Positions 25,246 through 33,364 of a stretch of DNA of 64,000 nt are shown piece by piece. A program made the position numbers and the translations under genes. The stretch is from NCBI GenBank assembly GCA_041395725.1, contig JAWKZW010000001.1, positions 1,054,001-1,118,000 on the forward strand. The letters run 5' to 3'. The DNA comes from Gammaproteobacteria bacterium (GTDB lineage: Bacteria > Pseudomonadota > Gammaproteobacteria > Pseudomonadales > Pseudohongiellaceae). Within the stretch, counting starts at the first letter, position 1, and each line of letters starts with the position of its first letter. The notes under the pieces were generated by a model. It worked only from the letters and a program-made list of their open reading frames with translations, ran no database searches and was not told where the DNA came from.

Positions 25246-27061
25246 GAGGCTGTAGAAAAACCCCTATACCGTTCGTTCTGATATATAATGTAGCCCTCAC
25301 AGACAAAGAGGCTTTTCTGTTGCCTAACTTCAAACATTACGATTACAACCAGTCTTCTATGGTTGTCATCAACTACGAAGACCAGCTCCAGCCCGGTACT
25401 TTCGAGCACACCATCCACCACCTGATCGATAACAAGCTGGACCTGTCCGTTTTTCATCCCAACTACCGCAATGATGACAATGGCCGCCCGGCCTACGACC
25501 CGGCGATTCTGCTGAAGATCATCCTCTTCGCCTACTCCAAGGGCATTACTTCCAGCCGCGAGATACAGTGGTGCTGCGAGACCAACATCCTGTTCAAGGC
25601 TCTGTCCTGCGACAGCGTGCCCCACTTCACCACCATCGCGCATTTTGTCAGTACCCATACCGATGAGATCGAAGCCCTGTTCGAACAGATTCTGCTGGTC
25701 TGCCACCAACAGGGGCTGCTGGGCAATGAACTGTTTGCCATCGACGGCTGCAAGATGCCCTCCAATGCCGCCAAGGAGTGGTCCGGCACATTCAAGGAAC
25801 TTGAGGAGAAGCGTGACAAGATCCGGCGTCGCATCCGCCATCAGTTAACCGAGCACCGGCGCCTGGACAAGCAGGATCCGGACAACCAGGCCCGGGTTGA
25901 GCGTTCGAAACAGACCCTGGAAACGCTCGATAAGGCCTGCGACCGCATCGACCGCTTCCTAAAGCAGGCGGCCCCAAGGATGGGACAAGGTCGCCGGCGC
26001 AAGGAAGTGAAGAGTAATATCACCGACAATGAAAGTGCCAAGATGACCACCAGCAAGGGCACGATCCAGGGGTATAACGGGGTTGCAACGGTCGACGGCA
26101 AGCATCAGGTCATTGTGGACGCCCAGGCTTTTGGGGAAGGCCAGGAACACCATACCCTACAACCGGTTATCGAGGCAGTCCGGGGACGCCTCAAGAAACT
26201 CAAGATCAACAGGAACCTCAGCAAGACCGGCACGGTAATCACTGCTGATACTGGCTTTGCCAATGAAGCCAACATGAAATACCTGAAGGATAACGGCCTC
26301 AATGCCTATATCCCGGACAACCAGTTCCGCAGCCGCGATCCCCGCTTTGCGGATCACAAAAACAAGTACGGCAAGAAGCCGGCAGTAACCGGCAAGCCCT
26401 GGGGCGGAGACAAGAAGAAGGCCGTTATCCCCGGCAGTGAGTTTACCTTTGATGCCAAGGCGCTGGTCTGCATCTGCCCCCAGGGAGAGACGCTCAGCTA
26501 TAACGGAACCCGCACCAATGCCCAGGGTGACAAAGTGGCTTACTTCGAGGGACGCTTATTACAATGCCGACACTGTCCGAGGAAGAAGGCTTGTATGCAC
26601 AACCCGGAATCCGCTGACCACCGAAAGGGGCATGGCAGGCAGGTGTCCTTTGTCCTAAAGCAAGCCGGCAAGCGGGAGTCCAGCACCCCGTATACCGACT
26701 GGATGAAGGCCAGGGTTGATAGTGAGCAAGGTAAGGAAATTTATGGGCACCGGATGTCGGTGGTGGAGCCGGTGTTTGGTAATATCGGAACCAACAAGGG
26801 TTTGAATCGGATCAGTCTGCGAGGCAAACGCAAGGCGCAGGGGCAATGGCGCTTGTATTGCATGGTTCACAATATTGAGAAGTTGATGAATTACGGGAAG
26901 CTGGCGGCATCACCGTGAGAGGATGAGCGAATATCTGATCGATCTGGGTAAATTCAGATGGAAACGTCAAATACAAACGAATCGATAAATGGTCATAGGT
27001 AGAGAGACAATAATACCAGCTTGGGAAGGCCTGACTTGTCAGTCGGTTTTTCTACAGCCTC
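25246..27061 (+). mobile_element. IS1182-family insertion sequence, copy F (full length)
   Basis: 1,816 bp, perfect 17-bp ends, GTT flanks 25243-25245 and 27062-27064. The right-hand box is GTTAATG rather than GTTATGY, showing that the element needs only the GTT. Confidence 0.93.
25320..26918 (+). CDS. IS1182 family transposase (copy F)
   Basis: 532 residues, identical to the transposase at 548; intact. Confidence 0.93.
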   Translation: MPNFKHYDYNQSSMVVINYEDQLQPGTFEHTIHHLIDNKLDLSVFHPNYRNDDNGRPAYDPAILLKIILFAYSKGITSSREIQWCCETNILFKALSCDSVPHFTTIAHFVSTHTDEIEALFEQILLVCHQQGLLGNELFAIDGCKMPSNAAKEWSGTFKELEEKRDKIRRRIRHQLTEHRRLDKQDPDNQARVERSKQTLETLDKACDRIDRFLKQAAPRMGQGRRRKEVKSNITDNESAKMTTSKGTIQGYNGVATVDGKHQVIVDAQAFGEGQEHHTLQPVIEAVRGRLKKLKINRNLSKTGTVITADTGFANEANMKYLKDNGLNAYIPDNQFRSRDPRFADHKNKYGKKPAVTGKPWGGDKKKAVIPGSEFTFDAKALVCICPQGETLSYNGTRTNAQGDKVAYFEGRLLQCRHCPRKKACMHNPESADHRKGHGRQVSFVLKQAGKRESSTPYTDWMKARVDSEQGKEIYGHRMSVVEPVFGNIGTNKGLNRISLRGKRKAQGQWRLYCMVHNIEKLMNYGKLAASP

Positions 27062-27084
27062 GTTAATGTGCTTGAGTAGCGGAT

Positions 27085-27480
27085 ATGCTCATTATTTCTA
27101 GAATCATTTTGGTCTTGATTTCGATACCAACCACAGTCTTGCTAGCTCAGGGTTTAGTTCTTTCAACGCTCAACCTCATCGCATTTGAACAACGTGATAG
27201 CAGTATCCTCCTGATAGCAATTTGTTGTTATCTTGGCCTTATTGGATTCTTGGGGCTTATCCGACTTACTTTCACCAGGCAATTGAACCGAATAGGTGAG
27301 AGATATGTTTATCTCTCTTTGGCTTCTGGAATTGCGTCAGTCACACTGTTGATGAACTTTTCCTCATTTGCCCTAATCGCTATTTTGTACAGCGCGATAT
27401 TACTCTTGCTTACTGCATATGCTTTTTGGCGTTGGCACATTAACAAGCAGCTCCAAAGCGACGCGTTACCGCGCGCTTGA
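27085..27480 (+). CDS. Small polytopic membrane protein
   Basis: 131 residues with about four membrane helices (roughly 4-26, 40-62, 76-94 and 96-116) and a short basic linker between the second and third. The frame continues through the left part of its attC (KQLQSDALPRA). No family is recognised. Confidence 0.7.
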   Translation: MLIISRIILVLISIPTTVLLAQGLVLSTLNLIAFEQRDSSILLIAICCYLGLIGFLGLIRLTFTRQLNRIGERYVYLSLASGIASVTLLMNFSSFALIAILYSAILLLLTAYAFWRWHINKQLQSDALPRA

Positions 27481-27494
27481 GCCGAGCGTTATGC
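27438..27494 (+). other. attC site
   Basis: R'' CATTAAC 27438-27444, the exact complement of the cassette start GTTAATG at 27062, stem GCGACGCGTTACCGCGCGC, R' GTTATGC 27488-27494. Confidence 0.84.
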
Positions 27495-27518
27495 AGCATC
27501 CCAAGTAAAAGCCAGCAT

Positions 27519-27554
27519 TTGACTTCTGTCACGTGACGCATTACATTTGCTGGC
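27519..27554 (+). promoter_or_regulatory. Promoter and operator of the HigBA-2 cassette
   Basis: TTGACT 27519-27524, 17-bp spacer, TACATT 27542-27547, then 7 bases to ATG 27555 (leaderless or nearly so). The spacer contains the perfect palindrome GTCACGTGAC at 27528-27537. The architecture matches HigBA-1 but the palindrome sequence is different. Confidence 0.72.
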
Positions 27555-27836
27555 ATGATTAAGACTTTCGCAGACAAGCACACCAAGTCTCTATACGAAT
27601 CAGGAAAGTCGAGGAAATTTCCACCAGACATCCATGCTCGTGCTTCGCGCAAACTGGAATACGTCAATCTTGCCACAAGCCTTGATGACCTGAAGGTGCC
27701 GCAGGGTAATAAACTGCATAGACTGACCGATGATCGTGAAAGGCAGCATGCTATAGCGATTAATGACCAGTGGAGAATCTGTTTCCGATTTGAAGATGGT
27801 GATGCTTTCGATGTTGAAGTCTGCGATTACCATTAG
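27555..27836 (+). CDS. higB: HigB/RelE-type toxin, HigBA-2
   Basis: 93 residues (IKTFADKHTKSLYESGKSRKFPPDIHARASRKLEYVNLATSLDDLKVPQGNKLHRL, ending FDVEVCDYH), the plasmid-killer branch of HigB mRNA interferases. Clearly distinct in sequence from HigB-1 and HigB-3. The antitoxin follows after 13 bases. Confidence 0.92.
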   Translation: MIKTFADKHTKSLYESGKSRKFPPDIHARASRKLEYVNLATSLDDLKVPQGNKLHRLTDDRERQHAIAINDQWRICFRFEDGDAFDVEVCDYH

Positions 27837-27849
27837 TGAGGTGTGTTAA

Positions 27850-28161
27850 ATGACGATTAACAATACAGGAATGAAACGAAAGCCCACTCATCCGGGGGAA
27901 ATGCTGCGGGAGGATTTTATGCCAGATTACGAGCTAAGTGTCTCGGGCCTGGCTGAAGCGTTGGGTGTATCGCGGCAGTCAATCAATGAACTATTGCGTG
28001 AGCGCCGTGCGGTAAGCCCGGAGATGGCTATACGTCTTGGCCGTCTATTTGGTAACTCTGCTGAGTTCTGGCTCAATGCTCAGCGCGCTTTAGATTTGTG
28101 GGAAGCCAACCATGCGCTCAAATCTGAAGTTGCCCGAATTCGACCGCTAAATGCTGCATAA
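27850..28161 (+). CDS. higA: HigA-type antitoxin, HigBA-2
   Basis: 103 residues with the HigA core (KPTHPGEMLREDFMPDYELSVSGLAEALGVSRQSINELLRERRAVSPEMAIRLGRLFGNSAEFWLNAQRALDLW). It binds HigB and is expected to bind the palindrome upstream. The final codons overlap the attC. Confidence 0.93.
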   Translation: MTINNTGMKRKPTHPGEMLREDFMPDYELSVSGLAEALGVSRQSINELLRERRAVSPEMAIRLGRLFGNSAEFWLNAQRALDLWEANHALKSEVARIRPLNAA

Positions 28162-28213
28162 CCATCAATTCCACGCGACCAGCAAAGCTGGCGCGTGAAT
28201 ACGGGCGTTATGT
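28156..28213 (+). other. attC site
   Basis: R'' GCATAAC 28156-28162, stem CACGCGACCAGCAAAGCTGGCGCGTG, R' GTTATGT 28207-28213. Confidence 0.88.
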
Positions 28214-28253
28214 TTCTAGTTGGGACCCGTGGCCTCTGATAGATAGGAACGAC

Positions 28254-28766
28254 ATGAAGTTTGATAAACTGAACGAGTGGCTTTCCGTGGCTGCAAATAT
28301 TGGAGTAGTAATCGGAATTATCTTTTTGGCATTGGAAATTCGTTTCGCAAGAGATTCTATTAATCTCCAACTACTGAATGCGTCAACGGGTGGCTACCAG
28401 AGTATCAATGAAATATTGCTGTCAAATGGCGGAGCAGCAGGAGCACTTGCGAAGGGTTTGTACAATCCGAATACCCTAACCGATGCAGAGGTAGTTCAGT
28501 TCTCGATGTTCCTATTAATGTTTCAGAACAATGCAAGGAATTTGCGGGAATTGTGGTTGGACGATCAAATAGCAGAAGAAGATTTCCGGTATGCAGTTAG
28601 GCAGTATGCATCTCTTTTGAATACGCCCGGAGGGCGCTTATTTAGAGAGAATTGGCCCCGGTTTGAAACAAGCGGAGTTGCAGAAGATATTGCGCCGTAT
28701 GAAGACGCACCTCCAATGTTGAATTTTATTCTTGATAGAATTCCAGAAGAGATAGGTGTGAATTAG
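28254..28766 (+). CDS. Single-helix membrane protein of a recurrent cassette family (member 3)
   Basis: 170 residues beginning MKFDKLNEWLSVAANIGVVIGIIFLALEIRFAR. One N-terminal helix and a soluble helical domain with several tryptophans. Related at the N terminus to 2345, 24642 and 28888 but divergent beyond it. Function unknown. Confidence 0.8.
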   Translation: MKFDKLNEWLSVAANIGVVIGIIFLALEIRFARDSINLQLLNASTGGYQSINEILLSNGGAAGALAKGLYNPNTLTDAEVVQFSMFLLMFQNNARNLRELWLDDQIAEEDFRYAVRQYASLLNTPGGRLFRENWPRFETSGVAEDIAPYEDAPPMLNFILDRIPEEIGVN

Positions 28767-28781
28767 TACCGAGAAAACGAA

Positions 28782-28844
28782 ACATAACAATCAATTCAAA
28801 AAGGAAAATGGCGATGCCATTTCCTATTAATACGGGCGTTATGT
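28782..28844 (+). other. attC site
   Basis: R'' ACATAAC 28782-28788, stem GGAAAATGGCGATGCCATTTCC, R' GTTATGT 28838-28844. Confidence 0.9.
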
Positions 28845-28887
28845 TTCTTTCAATATTCAGTGCATCCTGTAATCAAAAAGGTAATCT

Positions 28888-29364
28888 GTGAAAGTGAAAC
28901 TAGATTCGATAAATAGGTGGCTGACGCTAATCGCTAACTTGGGTGTTTTAGCAGGAGTCATATTTCTAGTAATTGAGCTTAGACAGAACAACGTTATTGC
29001 AAAAGCTGAAACTCGGAGCGAAATGTCACGTATTTCTGTTGAAAATACAAGAATGTACCAAGACCCGTTTGCGATTGCCTTGTTCTCAAAAGTGAACAGA
29101 GGGGAAGAGTTAACCCTTGAAGAACGGGGATGGCTATTATTGGCCTATGAGAGTGAATTTAAGGCTTGGCAGAATATTTACTATCAATATCGGGTTGGAC
29201 TATTTGATGAGCCTGAGCTTGAGGCTTACCGAGGAACTTGGAGAAATCGGTTTCGTGGCTGTAGACCATTAGTTTTGCGTTCGTACTCCAGCACCCGATC
29301 GCAGCTGGAACCCAAATATCGTGAAGAAATGGATAGCATTCTTGAACAATCAAATTGTGATTAA
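28888..29364 (+). CDS. Single-helix membrane protein of a recurrent cassette family (member 4)
   Basis: 158 residues, GTG start; begins MKVKLDSINRWLTLIANLGVLAGVIFLVIELRQNN. Nearly the same leader as the gene at 24642 (LNRWLTLIANVGVLAG), so these two are the closest pair. The C-terminal domain differs. Function unknown. Confidence 0.8.
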   Translation: MKVKLDSINRWLTLIANLGVLAGVIFLVIELRQNNVIAKAETRSEMSRISVENTRMYQDPFAIALFSKVNRGEELTLEERGWLLLAYESEFKAWQNIYYQYRVGLFDEPELEAYRGTWRNRFRGCRPLVLRSYSSTRSQLEPKYREEMDSILEQSNCD

Positions 29365-29380
29365 ACAAGGTGCAGGCGAA

Positions 29381-29439
29381 ACATAACAATCAAATCAATC
29401 AAGGACAGGGCTGGCGCCCTGCCCATTATTCAGGGCGTT
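29381..29439 (+). other. attC site, interrupted by IS1182 copy G
   Basis: R'' ACATAAC 29381-29387, stem GACAGGGCTGGCGCCCTGCC, GTT 29437-29439. Confidence 0.88.
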
Positions 29440-30428
29440 GAGGCTGTAGAAAAGCCCCTATACCGTTCGTTCTGATATATAATGTAGCCCTCACAGACAA
29501 AGAGGCTTTTCTGTTGCCTAACTTCAAACATTACGATTACAACCAGTCTTCTATGGTTGTCATCAACTACGAAGACCAGCTCCAGCCCGGTACTTTCGAG
29601 CACACCATCCACCACCTGATCGATAACAAGCTGGACCTGTCCGTTTTTCATCCCAACTACCGCAATGATGACAATGGCCGCCCGGCCTACGACCCGGCGA
29701 TTCTGCTGAAGATCATCCTCTTCGCCTACTCCAAGGGCATTACTTCCAGCCGCGAGATACAGTGGTGCTGCGAGACCAACATCCTGTTCAAGGCTCTGTC
29801 CTGCGACAGCGTGCCCCACTTCACCACCATCGCGCATTTTGTCAGTACCCATACCGATGAGATCGAAGCCCTGTTCGAACAGATTCTGCTGGTCTGCCAC
29901 CAACAGGGGCTGCTGGGCAATGAACTGTTTGCCATCGACGGCTGCAAGATGCCCTCCAATGCCGCTAAGGAGTGGTCCGGCACATTCAAGGAACTTGAGG
30001 AGAAGCGTGACAAGATCCGGCGTCGCATCCGCCATCAGTTGACCGAGCACCGGCGCCTGGACAAGCAGGACCCGGACAACCAGGCCCGGGTTGAGCGTTC
30101 GAAACAGACCCTGGAAACGCTCGATAAGGCCTGCGACCGCATCGACCGCTTCCTAAAGCAGGCGGCCCCAAGGATGGGACAAGGTCGCCGGCGCACGCAA
30201 GGCGCAGGGGCAATGGCGCTTGTATTGCATGGTTCACAATATTGAGAAGTTGATGAATTACGGGAAGCTGGCGGCATCACCGTGAGAGGATGAGCGAATA
30301 TCTGATCGATCTGGGTAAATTCAGATGGAAACGTCAAATACAAACGAATCGATAAATGGTCATAGGTAGAAAGACAATAATACCAGCTTGGGAAGGCCTG
30401 ACTTGTCAGTCGGTTTTTCTACAGCCTC
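29440..30428 (+). mobile_element. IS1182-family element, copy G (internally deleted, 989 bp)
   Basis: The same 827-bp deletion and marker substitutions as copy B, at a different attC with its own GTT flanks (29437-29439, 30429-30431). The left end has one change (GTAGAAAAGCC for GTAGAAAAACC). Confidence 0.93.
29514..30245 (+). pseudogene. Truncated, frameshifted IS1182 transposase (copy G)
   Basis: 243 residues, the same as copy B: the intact N-terminal region followed by the out-of-frame tail TQGAGAMALVLHGSQY. It lacks the catalytic core. Confidence 0.9.
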
Positions 30429-30477
30429 GTTATGCAGCAAATTCAAAATTCAGAGTTGACCTCAGGATAGAGACAAC

Positions 30478-30666
30478 GTGAAAGTAAAGGACTTAGTTAA
30501 ATTGCTTGAAGATGATGGTTGGTGTCTTGACCGAACTAAGGGAAGCCATCGACAATTTAGACATCCATCTAAGGCCGGGACAGTTACCGTTGCCGGAAAG
30601 CCAAGTATTGATGTACCTCCGGGAACACTGAATGCTATTTTGAAACAGTCAGGATTGAAAAGTTGA
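30478..30666 (+). CDS. hicA: HicA-type toxin
   Basis: 62 residues, GTG start: KVKDLVKLLEDDGWCLDRTKGSHRQFRHP. The GSH-x-x-F-x-H motif carries the catalytic His of HicA mRNA interferases on a small double-stranded-RNA-binding-like fold. The antitoxin gene follows after 10 bases. I see no strong core promoter like that of the HigBA cassettes, only TTGACC at about 30454. Confidence 0.93.
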   Translation: MKVKDLVKLLEDDGWCLDRTKGSHRQFRHPSKAGTVTVAGKPSIDVPPGTLNAILKQSGLKS

Positions 30667-30676
30667 GGACTCAAAG

Positions 30677-30889
30677 ATGAAATATGCGGTAGTGATTGAA
30701 CAAGGTGCTCAAAGTTATGGTGCTCATGTACCCGATCTACCAGGGTGTATTGCCGCTGGGGAATCCAGAGAAGAAGTGATTCAACTAATTCGAGAAGCAA
30801 TTGAGTTTCATATCGAAAGCCTCAGAGCCAACGGTGAGCAAGTACCTGCTGCCTCCTCCAGCGTTGAATTCATAGACGTTGCAGCATAA
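30677..30889 (+). CDS. hicB: HicB-type antitoxin (short form)
   Basis: 70 residues: MKYAVVIEQGAQSYGAHVPDLPGCIAAGESREEVIQLIREAIEFHIESLR, the RNase-H-like HicB core that covers the HicA active site. It lacks the C-terminal DNA-binding domain of longer HicB proteins, so autoregulation may depend on the core alone. The end overlaps the attC. Confidence 0.93.
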   Translation: MKYAVVIEQGAQSYGAHVPDLPGCIAAGESREEVIQLIREAIEFHIESLRANGEQVPAASSSVEFIDVAA

Positions 30890-31002
30890 CAATCAAATCA
30901 AAAAGGAAGCAGTTTGCTACACTCCAGCTTGTGAATGGCCCACGGCCATTTTGTCACAAGCTTCCGTTCCGAAAACTGCTCCTATTATTACAGGCGTTAT
31001 CT
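30884..31002 (+). other. attC site with nested hairpin (119 bp)
   Basis: R'' GCATAAC 30884-30890; outer arms GAAGCAGTTTGC and AAAACTGCTCC; inner hairpin 30926-30963 (CTTGTGAATGGCC facing GGCCATTTTGTCACAAG); R' GTTATCT 30996-31002. Confidence 0.87.
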
Positions 31003-31026
31003 GTACCATCTAGCATGGTGCCGGCC

Positions 31027-31061
31027 TTGACTATACATACAATGTAGTTACACTATATCCC
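31027..31061 (+). promoter_or_regulatory. Promoter and operator of the BrnTA cassette
   Basis: TTGACT 31027-31032, 16-bp spacer, TACACT 31049-31054, 7 bases to ATG 31062. The spacer and its edge form a 19-bp imperfect palindrome with arms ACTATA and TGTAGT. Same layout as the HigBA promoters. Confidence 0.68.
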
Positions 31062-31241
31062 ATGGCTCATCTAGCATTCGAGTGGGATCCGAAAAAAGAG
31101 GCGTCAAACGTCTCAAAGCACGGCGTTTCTTTCGCAGAGGCTCAAACAGCTTTCACCGATGAATTTGCACGCCTCATTCCTGACCCTGACCATTCCGCTA
31201 ATGAGGACAGATTCATTCTCCTGGGAACTAGTATCAGCCCT

Positions 31242-32609
31242 GATAACGTAAAATATTTTTCGCACATTTTTTTGAAGGGGGTGGCCCCGGTCTGTTAAAA
31301 CTGTAATCGCCAAACCACAGTACAGACCATAAGGAAGCCACCCATGAAAAACGATAACACAAAACCTTTGAGCAAGGTGATACGTATCGACGAGAGCGAG
31401 ATCCGCGGCCATCTGGATGAGATGGTTAGGGGAACCGTTGAAGAGACATTGAATGCCATGCTTGACGCTGAGGCTGATGATCTCTGCAATGCCCAGCGTT
31501 ACGAGCACTCCCCGGACCGCATTGATTCCAGGGCCGGTAGCTACAAACGGAAACTCCACACGAAAGCCGGAGAAGTCGAGATCAAGGTGCCGAAATTGCG
31601 GAAGCAGACCTTTGAGACAGCAATAATTGAACGCTATCGACGCCGGGATATATCCATCGAGGAAGCCATTGTGCAGATGTACCTGGCTGGGGTTTCAGTT
31701 CGTCGCGTGGAAGATATTACTGAGGCGCTGTGGGGCACCCGGGTTTCGTCAGGCACGGTCTCCAATCTCAACAAGAAGGTCTATAAGCATATTGAACGCT
31801 GGCGTAGCCAGCCCCTTGAGGGGGATTTCGCCTACGTATATCTGGACGGGATCGTGCTCAAGCGCAGCTGGGGCGGCGAGGTGAAGAATGTCTCGGTGCT
31901 GGCGGCCATTGGTGTAGACAGTGACGGCTTCAGGCGCATTCTGGGCGTCTCTGAGGGGCATAAGGAAGACAAGTCCGGTTGGCTGGGCTTCCTCAAGGAG
32001 CTGAAGAAACGCGGATTGAAAGGCGTCAGGCTGTTTATCTCAGATGCCTGTCTGGGCCTGATCGAGTCACTTGCAGAGGTCTATCCGGACGCGGACTGGC
32101 AACGCTGTGCTGTTCATTTTTATCGCAATGTATTCTCCCATGTGCCTAGTGGCAGGGTCAGAGAGGTAGCGGCCATGCTGAAGGCCATTCACGCCCAGGA
32201 GAGTCGTGAGGCCGCTGAGAATAAGGCCAGGGATGTCGTTGAGAAATTAAAAGCGATGAAGCTCAAAGTGGCAGCAGAGCTGGTAGAGAACTCAATTCAT
32301 GAAACTCTGACCTACTATGCTTATCCACCGCAGCATTGGCTGAAGCTGAAGACCAACAATCCGATGGAACGGCTGCTCAAGGAAGCTAGGCGCAGGACCA
32401 AGGTAGTCGGTGCTTTCCCGGATGGTCACTCTGCATTGATGCTGGTGGCTGCTAGGCTTCGGCATGTTTCTGCCACGTCTTGGGGAACCCGCAAGTACAT
32501 GAACATGGAGTTGCTGAGGGAGATGGATCAGGAAGCAATACACTCAGCAGCCTAACCAAAAACCGGGACTGCCCCTGAAGAAAAAGTGCGAAACATTTTT
32601 GACACTACC
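31242..32609 (+). mobile_element. IS256-family insertion sequence with 8-bp target duplication
   Basis: 1,368 bp flanked by TCAGCCCT at 31234-31241 and 32610-32617. The ends are imperfect inverted repeats (left GATAACGTAAAATATTTTTC; right, read inward, GGTAGTGTCAAAAATGTTTC), continuing inward with TCGCAC and a GGGG-rich stretch. One transposase gene. Confidence 0.94.
31344..32555 (+). CDS. IS256 (Mutator) family transposase
   Basis: A 403-residue DDE transposase. Acidic residues of the core lie in YVYLDGIVLKRSW (first Asp), RLFISDACLGLIE (second) and the C-terminal PMERLLKEARRRTKVVGAFPDGHSALMLVAARLR region. An N-terminal helical region with RKLHTKAGEVEIKVPKLRKQTFETAI is typical. Full length and apparently intact, preceded by AAGGAAG. 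Confidence 0.95.
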   Translation: MKNDNTKPLSKVIRIDESEIRGHLDEMVRGTVEETLNAMLDAEADDLCNAQRYEHSPDRIDSRAGSYKRKLHTKAGEVEIKVPKLRKQTFETAIIERYRRRDISIEEAIVQMYLAGVSVRRVEDITEALWGTRVSSGTVSNLNKKVYKHIERWRSQPLEGDFAYVYLDGIVLKRSWGGEVKNVSVLAAIGVDSDGFRRILGVSEGHKEDKSGWLGFLKELKKRGLKGVRLFISDACLGLIESLAEVYPDADWQRCAVHFYRNVFSHVPSGRVREVAAMLKAIHAQESREAAENKARDVVEKLKAMKLKVAAELVENSIHETLTYYAYPPQHWLKLKTNNPMERLLKEARRRTKVVGAFPDGHSALMLVAARLRHVSATSWGTRKYMNMELLREMDQEAIHSAA

Positions 32610-32723
32610 TCAGCCCTCGGCTCTTAGTTGTTTGCCATTGTGTTCGTTCTGGAGACACCATTCGCATCATTTCTGCTCACAAAGCTCAGAAGCAGGAAAG
32701 AAAGGTTTATGAGGGATTTAGAA

Positions 32724-32933
32724 ATGCGTAAAAGTTATGATTTTTCAGATTCGGTAAGAAATCCTTATTCGAAAAAACTTAAAAAGCAAATTACGATTCG
32801 ACTTGATGAGGATACTATTGGGTATTTCAAAGAACTAGCTGAAGCAAAGGGGATTCCGTATCAGAGCCTAATTAATTTGTATCTGAGGGATTGTGCCCAA
32901 GAACAACGTGACTTGAAACTTCAGTGGAAATGA
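32724..32933 (+). CDS. brnA: BrnA-type antitoxin
   Basis: 69 residues: MRKSYDFSDSVRNPYSKKLKKQITIRLDEDTIGYFKELAEAKGIPYQSLINLYLRDC, a ribbon-helix-helix antitoxin. Its ATG overlaps the last 8 bases of the brnT reading frame. With brnT split by IS256 and the native promoter on the far side of the IS, it is now an orphan antitoxin, expressed only if the IS drives it. Confidence 0.92.
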   Translation: MRKSYDFSDSVRNPYSKKLKKQITIRLDEDTIGYFKELAEAKGIPYQSLINLYLRDCAQEQRDLKLQWK

Positions 32934-32934
32934 C

Positions 32935-33047
32935 AGATAACAATCAAATCAAAAAGCAGTCTGCACGGCTGCCATTGTGAATGGCCTTCGGCCATTTTTT
33001 CACAATGCCATCCGCACACCCTGCTTCTATTATTACCGGTGTTATGC
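32935..33047 (+). other. attC site with nested hairpin (113 bp)
   Basis: R'' AGATAAC 32935-32941, complementary to the cassette start GTTATCT at 30996; inner hairpin 32974-33006 (ATTGTGAATGGCC facing GGCCATTTTTTCACAAT); R' GTTATGC 33041-33047. Confidence 0.87.
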
Positions 33048-33050
33048 AGC

Positions 33051-33085
33051 TTGACAGTGTTGCGCAACGCGCTACACTGTAATCC
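33051..33085 (+). promoter_or_regulatory. Promoter and operator of the HigBA-3 cassette
   Basis: TTGACA 33051-33056, 16-bp spacer with the palindrome GTTGCGCAAC 33059-33068, TACACT 33073-33078, 7 bases to ATG 33086. Confidence 0.75.
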
Positions 33086-33364
33086 ATGATTAAGACTTTC
33101 AAGCACAAGGGATTGAGGCTGTACTACGAGACAGGTAGTACCCGTGGCATTCAGAGCAAACATGCCAGCCGACTGCGAATGCAGTTTGCCGCTATGGATA
33201 GCGCAATGGAAGTCTCAGATCTCGACATTCCTGGATACAAATTACATCCACTCAAAGGTGACCGAAAGGGCATCTGGGCTATATCGGTTAGTGGCAACTG
33301 GCGGTTAACCTTTGAGTTTCGTGATGGTCAAGTGTATCTGCTTGATTACGAGGATTACCACTAA
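33086..33364 (+). CDS. higB: HigB-type toxin, HigBA-3
   Basis: 92 residues, a diverged homologue of HigB-1 (IKTFKHKGLRLYYETGSTRGIQSKHASRLRMQFAAMDSAMEV, ending LLDYEDYH). Same one-base overlap with higA, same operator palindrome, so cross-regulation with HigBA-1 is possible. Confidence 0.92.
   Translation: MIKTFKHKGLRLYYETGSTRGIQSKHASRLRMQFAAMDSAMEVSDLDIPGYKLHPLKGDRKGIWAISVSGNWRLTFEFRDGQVYLLDYEDYH

Larger units (their letters stand above)
31062..32731 (+). pseudogene. brnT: BrnT toxin gene split by IS256
   Basis: The N-terminal part is 31062-31241 (AFEWDPKKEASNVSKHGVSFAEAQTAF, RFILLGTSISP) and the C-terminal part 32618-32731 (RLLVVCHCVRSGDTIRIISAHKAQKQERKVYEGFRNA). Deleting the element and one copy of the 8-bp duplication gives one continuous frame of about 97 residues with all BrnT hallmarks, including DTIRIISA-x-KA and the terminal Y-E. 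BrnT is a RelE-like ribonuclease. As it stands the toxin is inactive. Confidence 0.93.
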
